Positions 50,526 to 59,522 of a stretch of 64,000 bases of DNA are shown piece after piece. The notes beneath the pieces were generated by a model. That model did no database searches, was not told where the DNA came from, and saw nothing but the letters and a program-made list of their open reading frames with translations. Each line of letters opens with the position of its first letter. The first letter of the stretch is position 1. The translations under genes and the position numbers were made by a program. The stretch comes from Mesostigma viride (Eukaryota; Streptophyta; Mesostigmatophyceae; Mesostigmatales; Mesostigmataceae): assembly GCA_009746045.1 (NCBI GenBank), contig RPFO01000418.1, forward strand, positions 675,373 to 739,372. Direction: 5' to 3'.

Positions 50526-50665
50526 AGGAACCTGTACCTCTCCAGGTGACCTGGGGCCACCCTGAACCTGGAGATCACCCTCTTGTTGCCCAGATATAAA
50601 ATCTGCATTGGAGCACCTGGCCTCCCCCTGGGTGAATTAAGGTGTGTAGGGGTTGCCTCAGACAG

Positions 50666-51781
50666 TCACTGCTCCTTGTTGTCTTCTTGCTGACTGCCCT
50701 TTGAAGGCTGGCCCTGGGACTTGTTGTTGTTCTTCTTGTTGTTGTTGTTGTTATTCTTGTTGCTGCCCTGGCCCTGGGACTTCTTGAAGCTGGGACACTC
50801 CTTCTTGATATGCCCCCACCCCTTGCACAGGTAGCATTGTATCTTTGACTTGCCCTGGCCTCCTCCCCCGTTGTCAGGCGCGTTGCCCTGCTTGGGCTTA
50901 CCACCCACTCGCCTGAACACCGACTTGGAGTGTGACCTCCTGTCAGAGTCGGGTGAATGATCGCCCTTGCGCTTGTTATGGTTGCCCCCTCGTCCTCCCT
51001 GGCTTCTGTCAGCCTCAGACGTCTTGGAGCCCCCCTGGGTACGCCCACCTGCGTGGGTAGCCTTCACTGCTGGCACTCCTCCCTCAAACAGCTCCTCTGC
51101 CTCGAGTGCTTGTTTGATTATGACCTTGTAGGCCTTGAGAGTTGAGTGTGGGGCACACATGACCTTTAAGGAGCCACGTGTAGCCTTATCCAGCCCAGAG
51201 ACCTTCAACCAGTTGGTCAGGGCTATGTTATCTGCCACATTGAAACCGTGGGCCCTGCCTTCCTCAACCATTTTGCAATAGCTAAGGAAATTCTGGATGA
51301 GATCCCCCTTGACCTCCCACCCTTGATACTTGTCTTGCCAATGGATGCCGACCTTCTTTCGCTGGTCTTCAAGCAACTCCTTCAGCTCAGCTACATACAC
51401 TGCCCAGGCCTTGTTGGCCTTCTTACATTCCCTGGTTAGGTCCTTGATCTGATCAGTGCACTTGCCAAACGTGCTGCTGCCTATCCAGATCTGATAGTAG
51501 TTGGTACCCCCGTACAAACTAGGAAACCCTTCCAGCCCTTCTACAAACTCTTCAGCCTGCTTAGGCTTAGAGTCAGATGTCACAGGTTGCAGCTGATTTA
51601 CAATTAATAATCCCTGAGTGGTAAGGTCATATCCAGAAACAGCATGTGTAGTATTATTATTCAAAGGGATATTAGTAATCTCTCCGGTGACCCCCACGTC
51701 ATCTACGTGAGCGGTCCCGCTACCAGCACCCCCATTATTATTCCCACTGGCTAGGCCCTTGCTACGGCGTCCCTCAGCCAT
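50666..51781 (-). CDS. Copia-like Gag
   Basis: 371 residues from the ATG at 51781 (MAEGRRSKGL). An N-terminal Asn/Thr-rich leader is followed by a helical capsid-like region (WIGSSTFGKCTDQI, CKKANKAWAVYVAELKELL). A basic linker comes next, then the nucleocapsid knuckle CYLCKGWGHIKKEC, and an Asn/Lys/Gln-rich tail. The stop is a single TGA. If one base is added to a G run near 50632, the frame beyond it is open into pol, which would allow readthrough expression of pol. Confidence 0.85.
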   Translation of the reverse strand: MAEGRRSKGLASGNNNGGAGSGTAHVDDVGVTGEITNIPLNNNTTHAVSGYDLTTQGLLIVNQLQPVTSDSKPKQAEEFVEGLEGFPSLYGGTNYYQIWIGSSTFGKCTDQIKDLTRECKKANKAWAVYVAELKELLEDQRKKVGIHWQDKYQGWEVKGDLIQNFLSYCKMVEEGRAHGFNVADNIALTNWLKVSGLDKATRGSLKVMCAPHSTLKAYKVIIKQALEAEELFEGGVPAVKATHAGGRTQGGSKTSEADRSQGGRGGNHNKRKGDHSPDSDRRSHSKSVFRRVGGKPKQGNAPDNGGGGQGKSKIQCYLCKGWGHIKKECPSFKKSQGQGSNKNNNNNNKKNNNKSQGQPSKGSQQEDNKEQ

Positions 51782-51903
51782 GGTAAACCACACTAGCTGT
51801 GTACAGCCCTGAGCTAAGCAGCTGGAAAACAAAAGACAGGTAGATATGTACAATCTGTCAAAAAGCCGCCTGCCCCGGTGCCGACCGCGCCACCAAGCCG
51901 AAT

Positions 51904-52689
51904 TCAGTCGAGACCACGAAAATCGCAGTAGTCGTAGTCGTAAATTGGATCGTTGGCGACAGGCGCAGGCGCGTCCTGGCCTTGCCCAACCTCAATCGTC
52001 ACCGGTGTTTCGATGACGATGGGGTCCAACCGACGTCCCGTCACCGGATCAATGCGGCGACGACGGCGGCGGGTGACGATGCGGAGCGGGTTGGTAAGAA
52101 TCGTTAGAAAATCCCACCCGTCCGGCGCCCACTCTCGCAATGCAGACAAGAACGCGACAAGATTGAGCAGCAATTGCCGCTCACGCGTCCGGAAGCCTCG
52201 CGACAGCAACTGCAGAATCGCAAGGTCTTGAAACAGGTTGGTCGTAATCGTCGGAATGACGCCCGAACGAACCGACAGCCAGTTAGCGAGATTGCGCTGG
52301 TAACCTGTAAGCGATGAAACCGCGTTGTCGATCTCCTCAGAGACCTCGGCAACCGCGCTGGGCGCTTGCAACCCCGCCCGGGTATGGACCTCGAAGTCCG
52401 CGAGCAAAGCGCGAATGGAATCAAGGTAATCGCGAAACCCCGAAACAATCGAAGGTTGCGGAGGCGGGGGCGGCAGTCGTAGGTTTTGCAGCAGTTCTTG
52501 CTGCTGAGCGCGTAGCTCCGCACTGGACGCTACCGCCTGGTCAACAACACGCTGCCACGCCGGATTAAGAACCGGACGATCTTCACGAACAGGAGTCGTT
52601 GAAGGACCAGCCGGAGATTCGGCGATGTCCGCTGGACTGCCCAAAATTTCAGAATCCCTCGGAATGCGGAACTCCATTGAGTCCGGCAT
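51904..52689 (-). CDS. Extra ORF between 5' LTR and gag
   Basis: 261 residues from the ATG at 52689 (MPDSMEFRIPRDSE), lying fully inside the LTR element. It contains a polyproline patch (RLPPPPPQPS), a helical centre (NLVAFLSALREWAPDGW), an Arg run (TRRRRRRIDPVTGRRL) and an acidic/aromatic end (YDYDYCDFRGLD). No retroelement domain is recognised. It could be a captured gene, an accessory protein, or the Gag of an older element that the copia-like body replaced. Confidence 0.6.
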   Translation of the reverse strand: MPDSMEFRIPRDSEILGSPADIAESPAGPSTTPVREDRPVLNPAWQRVVDQAVASSAELRAQQQELLQNLRLPPPPPQPSIVSGFRDYLDSIRALLADFEVHTRAGLQAPSAVAEVSEEIDNAVSSLTGYQRNLANWLSVRSGVIPTITTNLFQDLAILQLLSRGFRTRERQLLLNLVAFLSALREWAPDGWDFLTILTNPLRIVTRRRRRRIDPVTGRRLDPIVIETPVTIEVGQGQDAPAPVANDPIYDYDYCDFRGLD

Positions 52690-52716
52690 TTTTCTTGGTA
52701 CGAAGATTGTAATACG

Positions 52717-53332
52717 AGTTGAGTGAGAGTTTACCACCGAGGGAATCCATGGCTCTTGCAGGAAAGTTGCCTTTATTATAATAAGCAAACACAGACGTAA
52801 GTCACGTCAAGTCCGAGACTGCACGTAGCACAGACGACAGGGTCGTTGTGCCAAGAGAGCGTGCACGCAAGAGCTAGCGTCCCGGTGCGACCAAGTCACA
52901 CATATAGCTTGCTAGGGACGCGTCCAAGTATTCAGCTGTACTGTCACAGCTGAACTGTCAATCAATTGATTACACGGACTCTGGCACGCCTTTGGCGCGC
53001 AGATCTATCAATTGTCCATACGGCTAGTCCTGTGGACCTATCCGTACATTACTCAGCACCAATTGTCTCATAGGTCCTGGCGCGCTACAGCACGCCTACC
53101 TATCAATTGACTATCAAGTCCTGTACAAGTCCTGTCAACGTCCTGCGGACTATCAAAGTGACACTTGTACATCCTGTGTCCGTACGCGCCCACAGTGGCG
53201 CGCCGGGTACTGTCGGCACAGCCTAGGAAACGTCATAACTTTTACGTCCCGTATCCAAATGAGGCGTTTAAGGTGCCGTTGGAAAGAGCGTAACAATCTC
53301 TATCCACCTAACGTAAATCCTTTACGTTAACT
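52717..53332 (-). repeat. 5' LTR
   Basis: 616 bp, no difference from the 3' LTR noticed by eye. The element reads leftward from here. No clear tRNA-complementary primer site beginning TGG was found directly downstream of it. Confidence 0.92.
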
Positions 53333-53806
53333 GTAATTATCTCTAGCCCCTTGGCTTTCATAAACCTCTTGCATTCCAAACTTTCTATCGGGTTGTATCT
53401 TTCCAACGAGATCCGTAACCTCCTGGACTGTCTTCGAGTTCCATGGCTCTGGTCCGGGGACTTTTGTCGGAATGGAGTCGAACTTTACGGGCACGCCCGT
53501 CATATTTCTAAATTCGTTATAGGGTTGATAATAAGACTTCGGCTCTACGTGCATTTGAATTTTAGACGAATTTCGACCATAACCAAGACTAGCTCTCATG
53601 GTTGGACCGGTTACATAGTCCGGCTGTTGCGGACCGTAACCTCCTCTAGCGGTATACATCGGGATGGGCTCAACCCCCGAAGTGGAGGATACCAAGTCCG
53701 GCCTCGTAGCTTGTAGTTCTGTAATCGAGTCAGGTCGATGAGAAACTAACGGCTTTGGTCGCATAAGAAAACCCGTCAACGCTACGATGGAAAGCGAAGC
53801 GAGCAT
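53333..53806 (-). pseudogene. Viral membrane/virion protein, N-terminal part (gene split by LTR retrotransposon)
   Basis: 158 codons from the ATG at 53806, including the target duplication. The N terminus MLASLSIVALTGFLM is a short hydrophobic helix (signal anchor). The following region is Pro/Tyr/Gly-rich (MYTARGGYGPQQPDYVTG). As sequenced, the frame ends within a few bases of the LTR (…RDNYS stop). The rest is at 44602-45471. Confidence 0.8.
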
Positions 53807-53841
53807 TTATTATTGAATGATATTTTTAACAAACGATATAT

Positions 53842-54180
53842 TTACATCGAAACTTTGCACGGCTCAGGACGCAAAAGACTTGTGATGATTGGGAATTCTA
53901 GGTACCTGTCCGAGCGTTTCATGCTTTCCCAAAACATGTGTTGGTAAGGGGCCGTGGCTCTCTCGTCCATGGTTATCGCCTTATTAAAGTTGGCTGTGTG
54001 AACGCCACCCTTAAGTCGCATGCACTCTAGAGATGGGTCGAGACGCCCCCCAAGCGTCAAAAACGATTGCACGTGGTCGTTCGTAATAGGAAATCCGACA
54101 TTGTTGTCAAGGACCTTATCCAGCGTCTTGCCGCACTGTTCCTTGACCCCGTTTTCGGTGATGATGATAGCGAATGACAT
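53842..54180 (-). CDS. Small hypothetical protein
   Basis: 112 residues from the ATG at 54180 (MSFAIIITENGVKEQCG), intact and compact. It looks like a small mixed alpha/beta domain, with two Cys. It lies directly upstream of the split membrane-protein gene on the same strand. No family is recognised. Confidence 0.62.
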   Translation of the reverse strand: MSFAIIITENGVKEQCGKTLDKVLDNNVGFPITNDHVQSFLTLGGRLDPSLECMRLKGGVHTANFNKAITMDERATAPYQHMFWESMKRSDRYLEFPIITSLLRPEPCKVSM

Positions 54181-54193
54181 GTTTATCTAATGT

Positions 54194-54408
54194 TTAGAAT
54201 AAATGCTTCCCGATCACGATTTGCTCTTCTCCTCTTTCTTCGAGGTCTAGTCGTACAGGTTCCGGGATTGGAATCGTTTTTCGATCCATGGTAAAGTACT
54301 CGGGACAGGGTTCTTCTTTGGGGGGTCTTTATGATTCCATCTGGTCCATTCGATAAAACTGATGCCCAAGACGATCATCAACAAACTAACAAACGGGAAT
54401 GACGACAT
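54194..54408 (-). CDS. Short single-span membrane protein (frameshifted in this sequence)
   Basis: From the ATG at 54408. The N-terminal helix SFPFVSLLMIVLGISFI spans a membrane. The frame would stop after 53 codons, but adding one C to the CCCCCC run near 54327 gives 72 codons with a natural acidic tail (PEPVRLDLEERGEEQ). The next gene downstream starts 14 bp away. Family unknown. Confidence 0.5.
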
Positions 54409-54424
54409 AGCGTTCTATATACCG

Positions 54425-54940
54425 CTAGAAATATTCCCCGCCGATTCTGTTCATGATCTCGACTCTTGCGGCCGCGCGAAGAAGAGGTGGAACATTGTTC
54501 ATTACGTAGTTCTCGACGCCTTTAGAAGTTTTAGGCAAAGGGGGGCCGGAGGCAAGAACGTCGTTTAAAGAATCTCGCTCCTCCCTGCGTATCGCCTCCG
54601 GAAGCTCTCGAAGAACTGCACACATTTTTGAATTTTTGATTCCGTCTGATCGAAGATGAAACCAAGCATTGTGCCACGCGGCGTCTCTTGAGAGAACAAA
54701 TATCTCGTCGTTTTCCGCGTCGATTTCTTTTCTGGCGACTCTTTTACCTAGCTCGTAATGAAACAAAGTGTCCGCGGCCTCTTTGATCATGGAGTCGGAC
54801 CGCATGAGTTCGCAACCCAGAGGCACAGGGCCTTCATACGCTTTGCCGCAAAACCCGATTACAGAGCAGCGTGACGTGTCTATGCAGCACGCGTCTTTGG
54901 CGCATTGGTCCAGGTCCACGAAAACCCAAGTTCGAGGCAT
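54425..54940 (-). CDS. Hypothetical protein, 171 residues
   Basis: I place the start at the ATG at 54940 (MPRTWVFVDLDQCAKDA); an upstream ATG at 55006 would overlap the previous gene by 20 bp. The opening strand WVFVDLD and several Cys (ACCIDTSRC) look like a compact alpha/beta fold, reminiscent of PIN/NYN-type nucleases at the first acidic residue, but the other catalytic residues cannot be assigned. Confidence 0.55.
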   Translation of the reverse strand: MPRTWVFVDLDQCAKDACCIDTSRCSVIGFCGKAYEGPVPLGCELMRSDSMIKEAADTLFHYELGKRVARKEIDAENDEIFVLSRDAAWHNAWFHLRSDGIKNSKMCAVLRELPEAIRREERDSLNDVLASGPPLPKTSKGVENYVMNNVPPLLRAAARVEIMNRIGGEYF

Positions 54941-54986
54941 CGTCTTACACTCTCGATCAAAATAAATAATTCTCCGAAGCGAGCCC

Positions 54987-55394
54987 TTAGTAACTAAGGT
55001 CTCCATTTGTGTACAATTCCCAGATTTTGTTCTTATTTTCTACCGTCGGCGGGAGTCCTTTCTTCTTAAGTTGCTCGTTTGTCCATTCAGCCGCGCGTAT
55101 AAGGACATCTTTATAAGCCACGACAGGTTTGACGCCGGTTTTTTCATGAGATACCCCGTTTGGCTTCTTTGGGTCTTTGATCTCTCTAAACGACTCGGGA
55201 TTTAAATCCTTGTACAATTTTTTGGTCATGCCAACCCAATTTTTTACTTTAGGGTGAGAGTCCTTACCCAATTTCGATCGATCCAAGCGGACATATTCCC
55301 CTGTTCTAACGTTTTGAACAATGTCGTCCGCCCGGAGACCGTCAGACGTCATCTCGGCCTGAGTCGCCCCTCTTAACCTGCGCCATGCTTCCAT
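54987..55394 (-). CDS. Small basic hypothetical protein
   Basis: 135 residues from the ATG at 55394. Lys-rich throughout (HPKVKNWVGMTKKLYKDLNP, KDPKKPNG), with no membrane helix and no clear motif. It precedes the gene starting at 54940 on the same strand. Confidence 0.58.
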   Translation of the reverse strand: MEAWRRLRGATQAEMTSDGLRADDIVQNVRTGEYVRLDRSKLGKDSHPKVKNWVGMTKKLYKDLNPESFREIKDPKKPNGVSHEKTGVKPVVAYKDVLIRAAEWTNEQLKKKGLPPTVENKNKIWELYTNGDLSY

Positions 55395-55458
55395 ATTGTC
55401 TCGTCGCCATCTTAATATAACGACCCGAACACAATTTTTTTACTCCGTCGAACGAAGT

Positions 55459-58400
55459 TTATACTGTCAAAATGTTTGAATAAACCGATGGGACTCGGAC
55501 CAGCTCGTCCTTGTTTATCGGGACTGCCCGTTTTTCACGTGCTTTAGCGACGGGGTCTGACGCGTTCTTCACGATGGCTCGAACAATTTTTGCTCGCTCT
55601 TTGTAAGTTTCGAACCCTGGACGCCCAAAAACTTGGTCGCGAAATGTCTTCATGTTTTCAGCTTGCCTCTTTCTCTCGGCATCGCGCATTCGAATCATCT
55701 GTTTCCTCCTCTTTTCGCTTTCCTCCCATCGTTTGTTCGCCGCGTCTTCTTGCTCCTTTCTCGTCTCAGGAGTAGGTCTCACGCGGTTAACCGTCACCCA
55801 AACAGGGTCTGCAGAACCTTCCAATCTGACAGAAAGCCACGGATTATGTTGACTCGACCGAGGACCAGGCGCGCGTTCAATAGTCCCGTTGATCCACATA
55901 CGTTTGCCGAGGGGTAGAACAAGGACTTTTTCTCCTTGCACAAAAGCCGACGCTGGCCTTTGTTTACAACGGGTTACAACGTTTTGAGACTCGACTGGCT
56001 CCGTTCTCTTCTCTATCTCGATTCCTCGAGCTCCACTTTCTCCTTCCGTCGTGCGTATGCAAGAGCGCGTAACAGGGACGCGGAAGTCAAACCCTGTGCG
56101 ATACTCTTTTCCGGGATAATTGTCGACCACAGGGGTCGCTTCCGAGTAATTTCGGATCATCTCGGGTCTCGACGTAGAAGCCTTTCGAGTTCTTACTTCG
56201 GAAGGGTCCGCGTACTTTCCGTCCACGAATCTACCCATACAACCTCGGCGCGGTGCTATCAAAACATCAGTGGCTGTGTCTGGTGGCAACACGCGTAGAT
56301 CCGATGGCGGAATTGGAGCAGGCACCACGTTCTTCTGTACGCTGCGATACCCCGAACAAAGCATGTAGATTTTTACCGCGTGTGCGCGAATCAACGCGTG
56401 AAAAGCATTAATTATTATGTACGAAAGGTTGAGCCGAGTCCTTGGAACTTTCGGCGCTTCTCGTCGTATGAACGTTTTTGCCGTGTTGAAAGATAACTCG
56501 ATCGGGTTGTACTCTGGCGAATAGGGTGGAAGAAACAAGAGCGCGGGACGGCGATTCATATACGTCTTTCGAGTAGGCGGGTGTAGAACGCCGTCTCCCG
56601 CGCCTTTGGCACGCAAGAGCGTCGCAAACTCGCTCAACTCTCCCTCTGGAAACACGGCGTTTTCTTTAAGTAGATCATTTTTTTGGACTTCATCGTCTGT
56701 TGGTTTGCCATGAATAGATGCGCCGTCCATAACGATCGTTTTGCGATGCACGAAGCCGTCTGGAAGGGTCTGTAAAAACCACCGAAATAAGCTCTTCGAT
56801 ACTTTTAATGCAGGCGCTCCGGCGTTTTTGTCCGCGAGCTGGTTTTTTGACATCCTTATTGGCAGCGCTTTCGACCGTTGGAAAGACACGGCCTTTCGAA
56901 ACGCGCTCCAAGCTTCTTTATTGAAGTTCCATCCCGTGAAGCTACCATCCACTTGCGGAGGGTTGCCGTACAACTTCGGCGAGGAATCCAGCTCGGCCAA
57001 GTTTCCGTCCATCCATTTCGCGTCCCCTTTGCAATGGTGGACGATAAACCAAATGTGCGTCGCCACGTCCAGACCGTGCATTACGGTCTTCCTGTTTTGA
57101 GCGTCGTTCACTTTCCACACGATATTGAGAGCGTCATATATGGCCCGGGGTAGACTGTTTTCTTGGTCGATGTCTCTTTCTTTTCGGGACACGTATTCGC
57201 GGTCAAACATGTAGGAATCGTCCGCGTCCGACGAAAAGAAGGTGTCTAGCGCCTTGTAGTTATCGCTCGGTTTCGAATGATCGTACAAGTCTCGTAAAAT
57301 CTGGGCAAAAGACCGGTCTCCAAAAACGTTGACGAGCTTTTCGACCATAAAAAAAACTCCTCTTTGTATATTTTGGTCGTCGTCTCTCGTCCCGCTTTTG
57401 TCAGGGCACGGCAACATCGCGGCGACCGCGTCCTTGTTCGTCCTCGAAATCATACCCACCACTTTGATGGAGTCGTCTCCCAATCTCAATATGGGAGTTT
57501 CATCTTTTACGGTGACGCCAGGTGGGACGTGTATATCATCTCCGAGCGCTGCGATCGAGTCACCCATAGACTCTTCGCCAATACTATAATTGTGTCGCCG
57601 GATGTACTCGAGCCATACAAAATCATGAGCGGCTAAACGTATGACGAACTCGACCTGTTTTTCCGGATCTTTCAAGGTCGAGTCGTTGCTAATCATGCTT
57701 CCGATAGACTTATACGCGGATTGGTTGTTTTTCCCAGGTAAGAACGTCCAATACGTTCGAAACATCGAGTGTTCCCAAAAAGCTTTTTTGTCTAGCACAA
57801 CGTCGTCTTCTTTTCGCAACCAGAAATCGGATGGAACTGAATCTTTTTTTACTTTTGCTCCTCTCGCGTTAGTTTTATAAGCGATTTCGAACTTTGAGTA
57901 GTTACCTCTCACAATAAAAGCCTTAAAATCAAACTCAGTTTTCTGGAGAAAGAAACGAACCATGTGTTCTCGAATTCTGCTAAGGCGAATATCCGAAGAG
58001 TTTTGGACCGGGTCAAATATTCTACACCAAGATCCGACCACCGTGACAAGGCCCTCCCACCACAGTTGGGAGCGAAGTAAATCCACGGCGTTCATTTCAG
58101 CGGGCGACTTGGCGGGGAACTGGTTGCTGATGCGTACAGGCACGGGAGGAAATATGCGTAAAAAAAAAGCCACTCGAAGATTTCCTTTTTCGTCTTCAGG
58201 CCATCTCATTGCCGCAAAAACGGTCGTTTTTGAGGCTCGTTGTTCTTTTCTGCGCATGTTAGGTTTCTCTCCGGGCTTAGTCCATGCTCGCAATGGGGCC
58301 AGATTCATGTACGTGTGAAACTCGTCGATGAACACGCAGTCTTCCGCAAACAACAGAGATTGGACGTCGGTAAAATCTTTTTTAGCAGATGCGACTGCCT

Positions 58401-59028
58401 CGAGATCTTTCTCTTGGTAATCGTAATGAATTGTTTTGTACGACAATTTGTGATCCTCTCGGGCTCTTTTCACATGCTGTTCTGTAAATTGAAAGTCTTT
58501 TTCACCACTGAGCTTGTCTGCGAGTTCTCTCACCTTTTGAAACGCTAGTACGGTGCTTTCGGCATTTGGATTGACCCCGAGATCTTCCTTGGCCGCGGAA
58601 CGGTCATTAAGTATTCTGACGATGTCAAAAGCCGTGTATTGAGGAACGTGAGCGGTTTGAAGGTTTGCGAGGGCGTTTGAAAGAGACTCCCACGCCTCTT
58701 TCATTGTCTCCTCCATAAAGACATCTTTCGTGCGTGGCTTGCTTCGTGCATAGGGTTTTAGAAATGACCGGTCTGCGTCCTCTTTGATATTATAATCAAA
58801 AATTTGTTGTTCCGCATCAGCTAGCATCTTCCTAAAATACTTTCGAGCTGTCTTTGGATCAACCTGAAACACTTGCGCTAGTTTCTTAAAGTCTCTTCTT
58901 TTGTTTAGAGCAGCATACGCCATCGCCCTCCCTATTCGCTCTCGTAACTCGATTGGATGCGCTTTTCCGAGATGCTTCGTCTTTATCACGGGGTCGACGA
59001 GGCCTTTATTATCGTTGTCGAACATCAC
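55459..59028 (-). CDS. Giant DDE transposase-like protein (IS630/Tc1-mariner type core)
   Basis: 1189 residues, intact. An N-terminal helix-turn-helix-like segment (FKKLAQVFQVDPKTARKYF, ~48-66) precedes the core. First catalytic Asp in CVFIDEFHTYMN (~234) with the typical following RAWTKPGEKP; second Asp in IVMDGASIHG (~768); Glu in PPYSPEYNPIEL (~842), the signature of IS630/Tc1-mariner DDE enzymes. Between the first two acidic residues lies an insertion of roughly 450 residues with no known motif. The C-terminal part includes a small beta-barrel-like stretch (EKVLVLPLGKRMWINGTIE, WVTVNRVRP) and ends in a basic coiled region. No terminal inverted repeats are seen around it, so it may be a resident viral gene rather than a transposon. 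Confidence 0.8.
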   Translation of the reverse strand: MMFDNDNKGLVDPVIKTKHLGKAHPIELRERIGRAMAYAALNKRRDFKKLAQVFQVDPKTARKYFRKMLADAEQQIFDYNIKEDADRSFLKPYARSKPRTKDVFMEETMKEAWESLSNALANLQTAHVPQYTAFDIVRILNDRSAAKEDLGVNPNAESTVLAFQKVRELADKLSGEKDFQFTEQHVKRAREDHKLSYKTIHYDYQEKDLEAVASAKKDFTDVQSLLFAEDCVFIDEFHTYMNLAPLRAWTKPGEKPNMRRKEQRASKTTVFAAMRWPEDEKGNLRVAFFLRIFPPVPVRISNQFPAKSPAEMNAVDLLRSQLWWEGLVTVVGSWCRIFDPVQNSSDIRLSRIREHMVRFFLQKTEFDFKAFIVRGNYSKFEIAYKTNARGAKVKKDSVPSDFWLRKEDDVVLDKKAFWEHSMFRTYWTFLPGKNNQSAYKSIGSMISNDSTLKDPEKQVEFVIRLAAHDFVWLEYIRRHNYSIGEESMGDSIAALGDDIHVPPGVTVKDETPILRLGDDSIKVVGMISRTNKDAVAAMLPCPDKSGTRDDDQNIQRGVFFMVEKLVNVFGDRSFAQILRDLYDHSKPSDNYKALDTFFSSDADDSYMFDREYVSRKERDIDQENSLPRAIYDALNIVWKVNDAQNRKTVMHGLDVATHIWFIVHHCKGDAKWMDGNLAELDSSPKLYGNPPQVDGSFTGWNFNKEAWSAFRKAVSFQRSKALPIRMSKNQLADKNAGAPALKVSKSLFRWFLQTLPDGFVHRKTIVMDGASIHGKPTDDEVQKNDLLKENAVFPEGELSEFATLLRAKGAGDGVLHPPTRKTYMNRRPALLFLPPYSPEYNPIELSFNTAKTFIRREAPKVPRTRLNLSYIIINAFHALIRAHAVKIYMLCSGYRSVQKNVVPAPIPPSDLRVLPPDTATDVLIAPRRGCMGRFVDGKYADPSEVRTRKASTSRPEMIRNYSEATPVVDNYPGKEYRTGFDFRVPVTRSCIRTTEGESGARGIEIEKRTEPVESQNVVTRCKQRPASAFVQGEKVLVLPLGKRMWINGTIERAPGPRSSQHNPWLSVRLEGSADPVWVTVNRVRPTPETRKEQEDAANKRWEESEKRRKQMIRMRDAERKRQAENMKTFRDQVFGRPGFETYKERAKIVRAIVKNASDPVAKAREKRAVPINKDELVRVPSVYSNILTV

Positions 59029-59047
59029 TTACATTTAAAAGAGGAAT

Positions 59048-59481
59048 TTAGTACCGTACTCTTTGATCAAGGTCCGGTCTCGGAAAAGTCATGAACCTGA
59101 GTGTGTCCGAAGAGTGCGGGTCTTCGACGACAGATTGATACGTGTTTCTCATGCAAGCGCTTGGGCCTTGCTTGTTAATTGTCTCAAAGTCTCTTCCGAT
59201 AGAAAAATTTGCATAAGGATTGGTCGCGTCCTCGGTCTGGAATGTGAGGTCCTTTTCTTTCGGTTCATAAGAACCTGGTCTGCGAGGTAAGCGACGTGCG
59301 ATATGACAATGATTAAAAACCCCACGATAACGGCGCGAACTGACCACATTACAGCGCCTCCCACGACCATCACGTACAACCCAAACCTTTTTGCTGCGAG
59401 GACCTTTTCTTCGATGGTCATTCCAGGAATGAACGGCCAAAAACACATGGGGTCGTCGAATACATTTTCAAAAATGTTCAT
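59048..59481 (-). CDS. Two-span membrane protein (frameshifted in this sequence)
   Basis: From the ATG at 59481 (MNIFENVFDDP). Two hydrophobic helices (about 33-50 and 52-66: FGLYVMVVGGAVMW, AVIVGFLIIVISHVAYL) are followed by a soluble tail. The tail is read only if one C is added to the CC near 59274; this gives 145 codons ending PRPDLDQRVRY. The promoter-like gtatac lies 10 bases upstream. Family unknown. Confidence 0.55.
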
Positions 59482-59522
59482 CTCAGCGGCTGTATACTAG
59501 TAATGGTACAGTAAATTTGAAT

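Larger units (their letters stand above)
45477..53332 (-). mobile_element. Ty1/copia-like LTR retrotransposon
   Basis: A 7856-bp element on the minus strand with 616-bp LTRs that look identical, a 5-bp target duplication (gtaat), and a polypurine tract at 46097-46112 directly before the 3' LTR. It also carries a Gag with a CCHC knuckle and a pol containing integrase before reverse transcriptase, as in copia. The LTRs end AGTT...AACT rather than TG...CA. It interrupts a viral gene in phase. Identical LTRs mean a recent insertion. Pol carries two one-base frameshifts of the type seen across the window, so the element may be functional. Confidence 0.93.
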
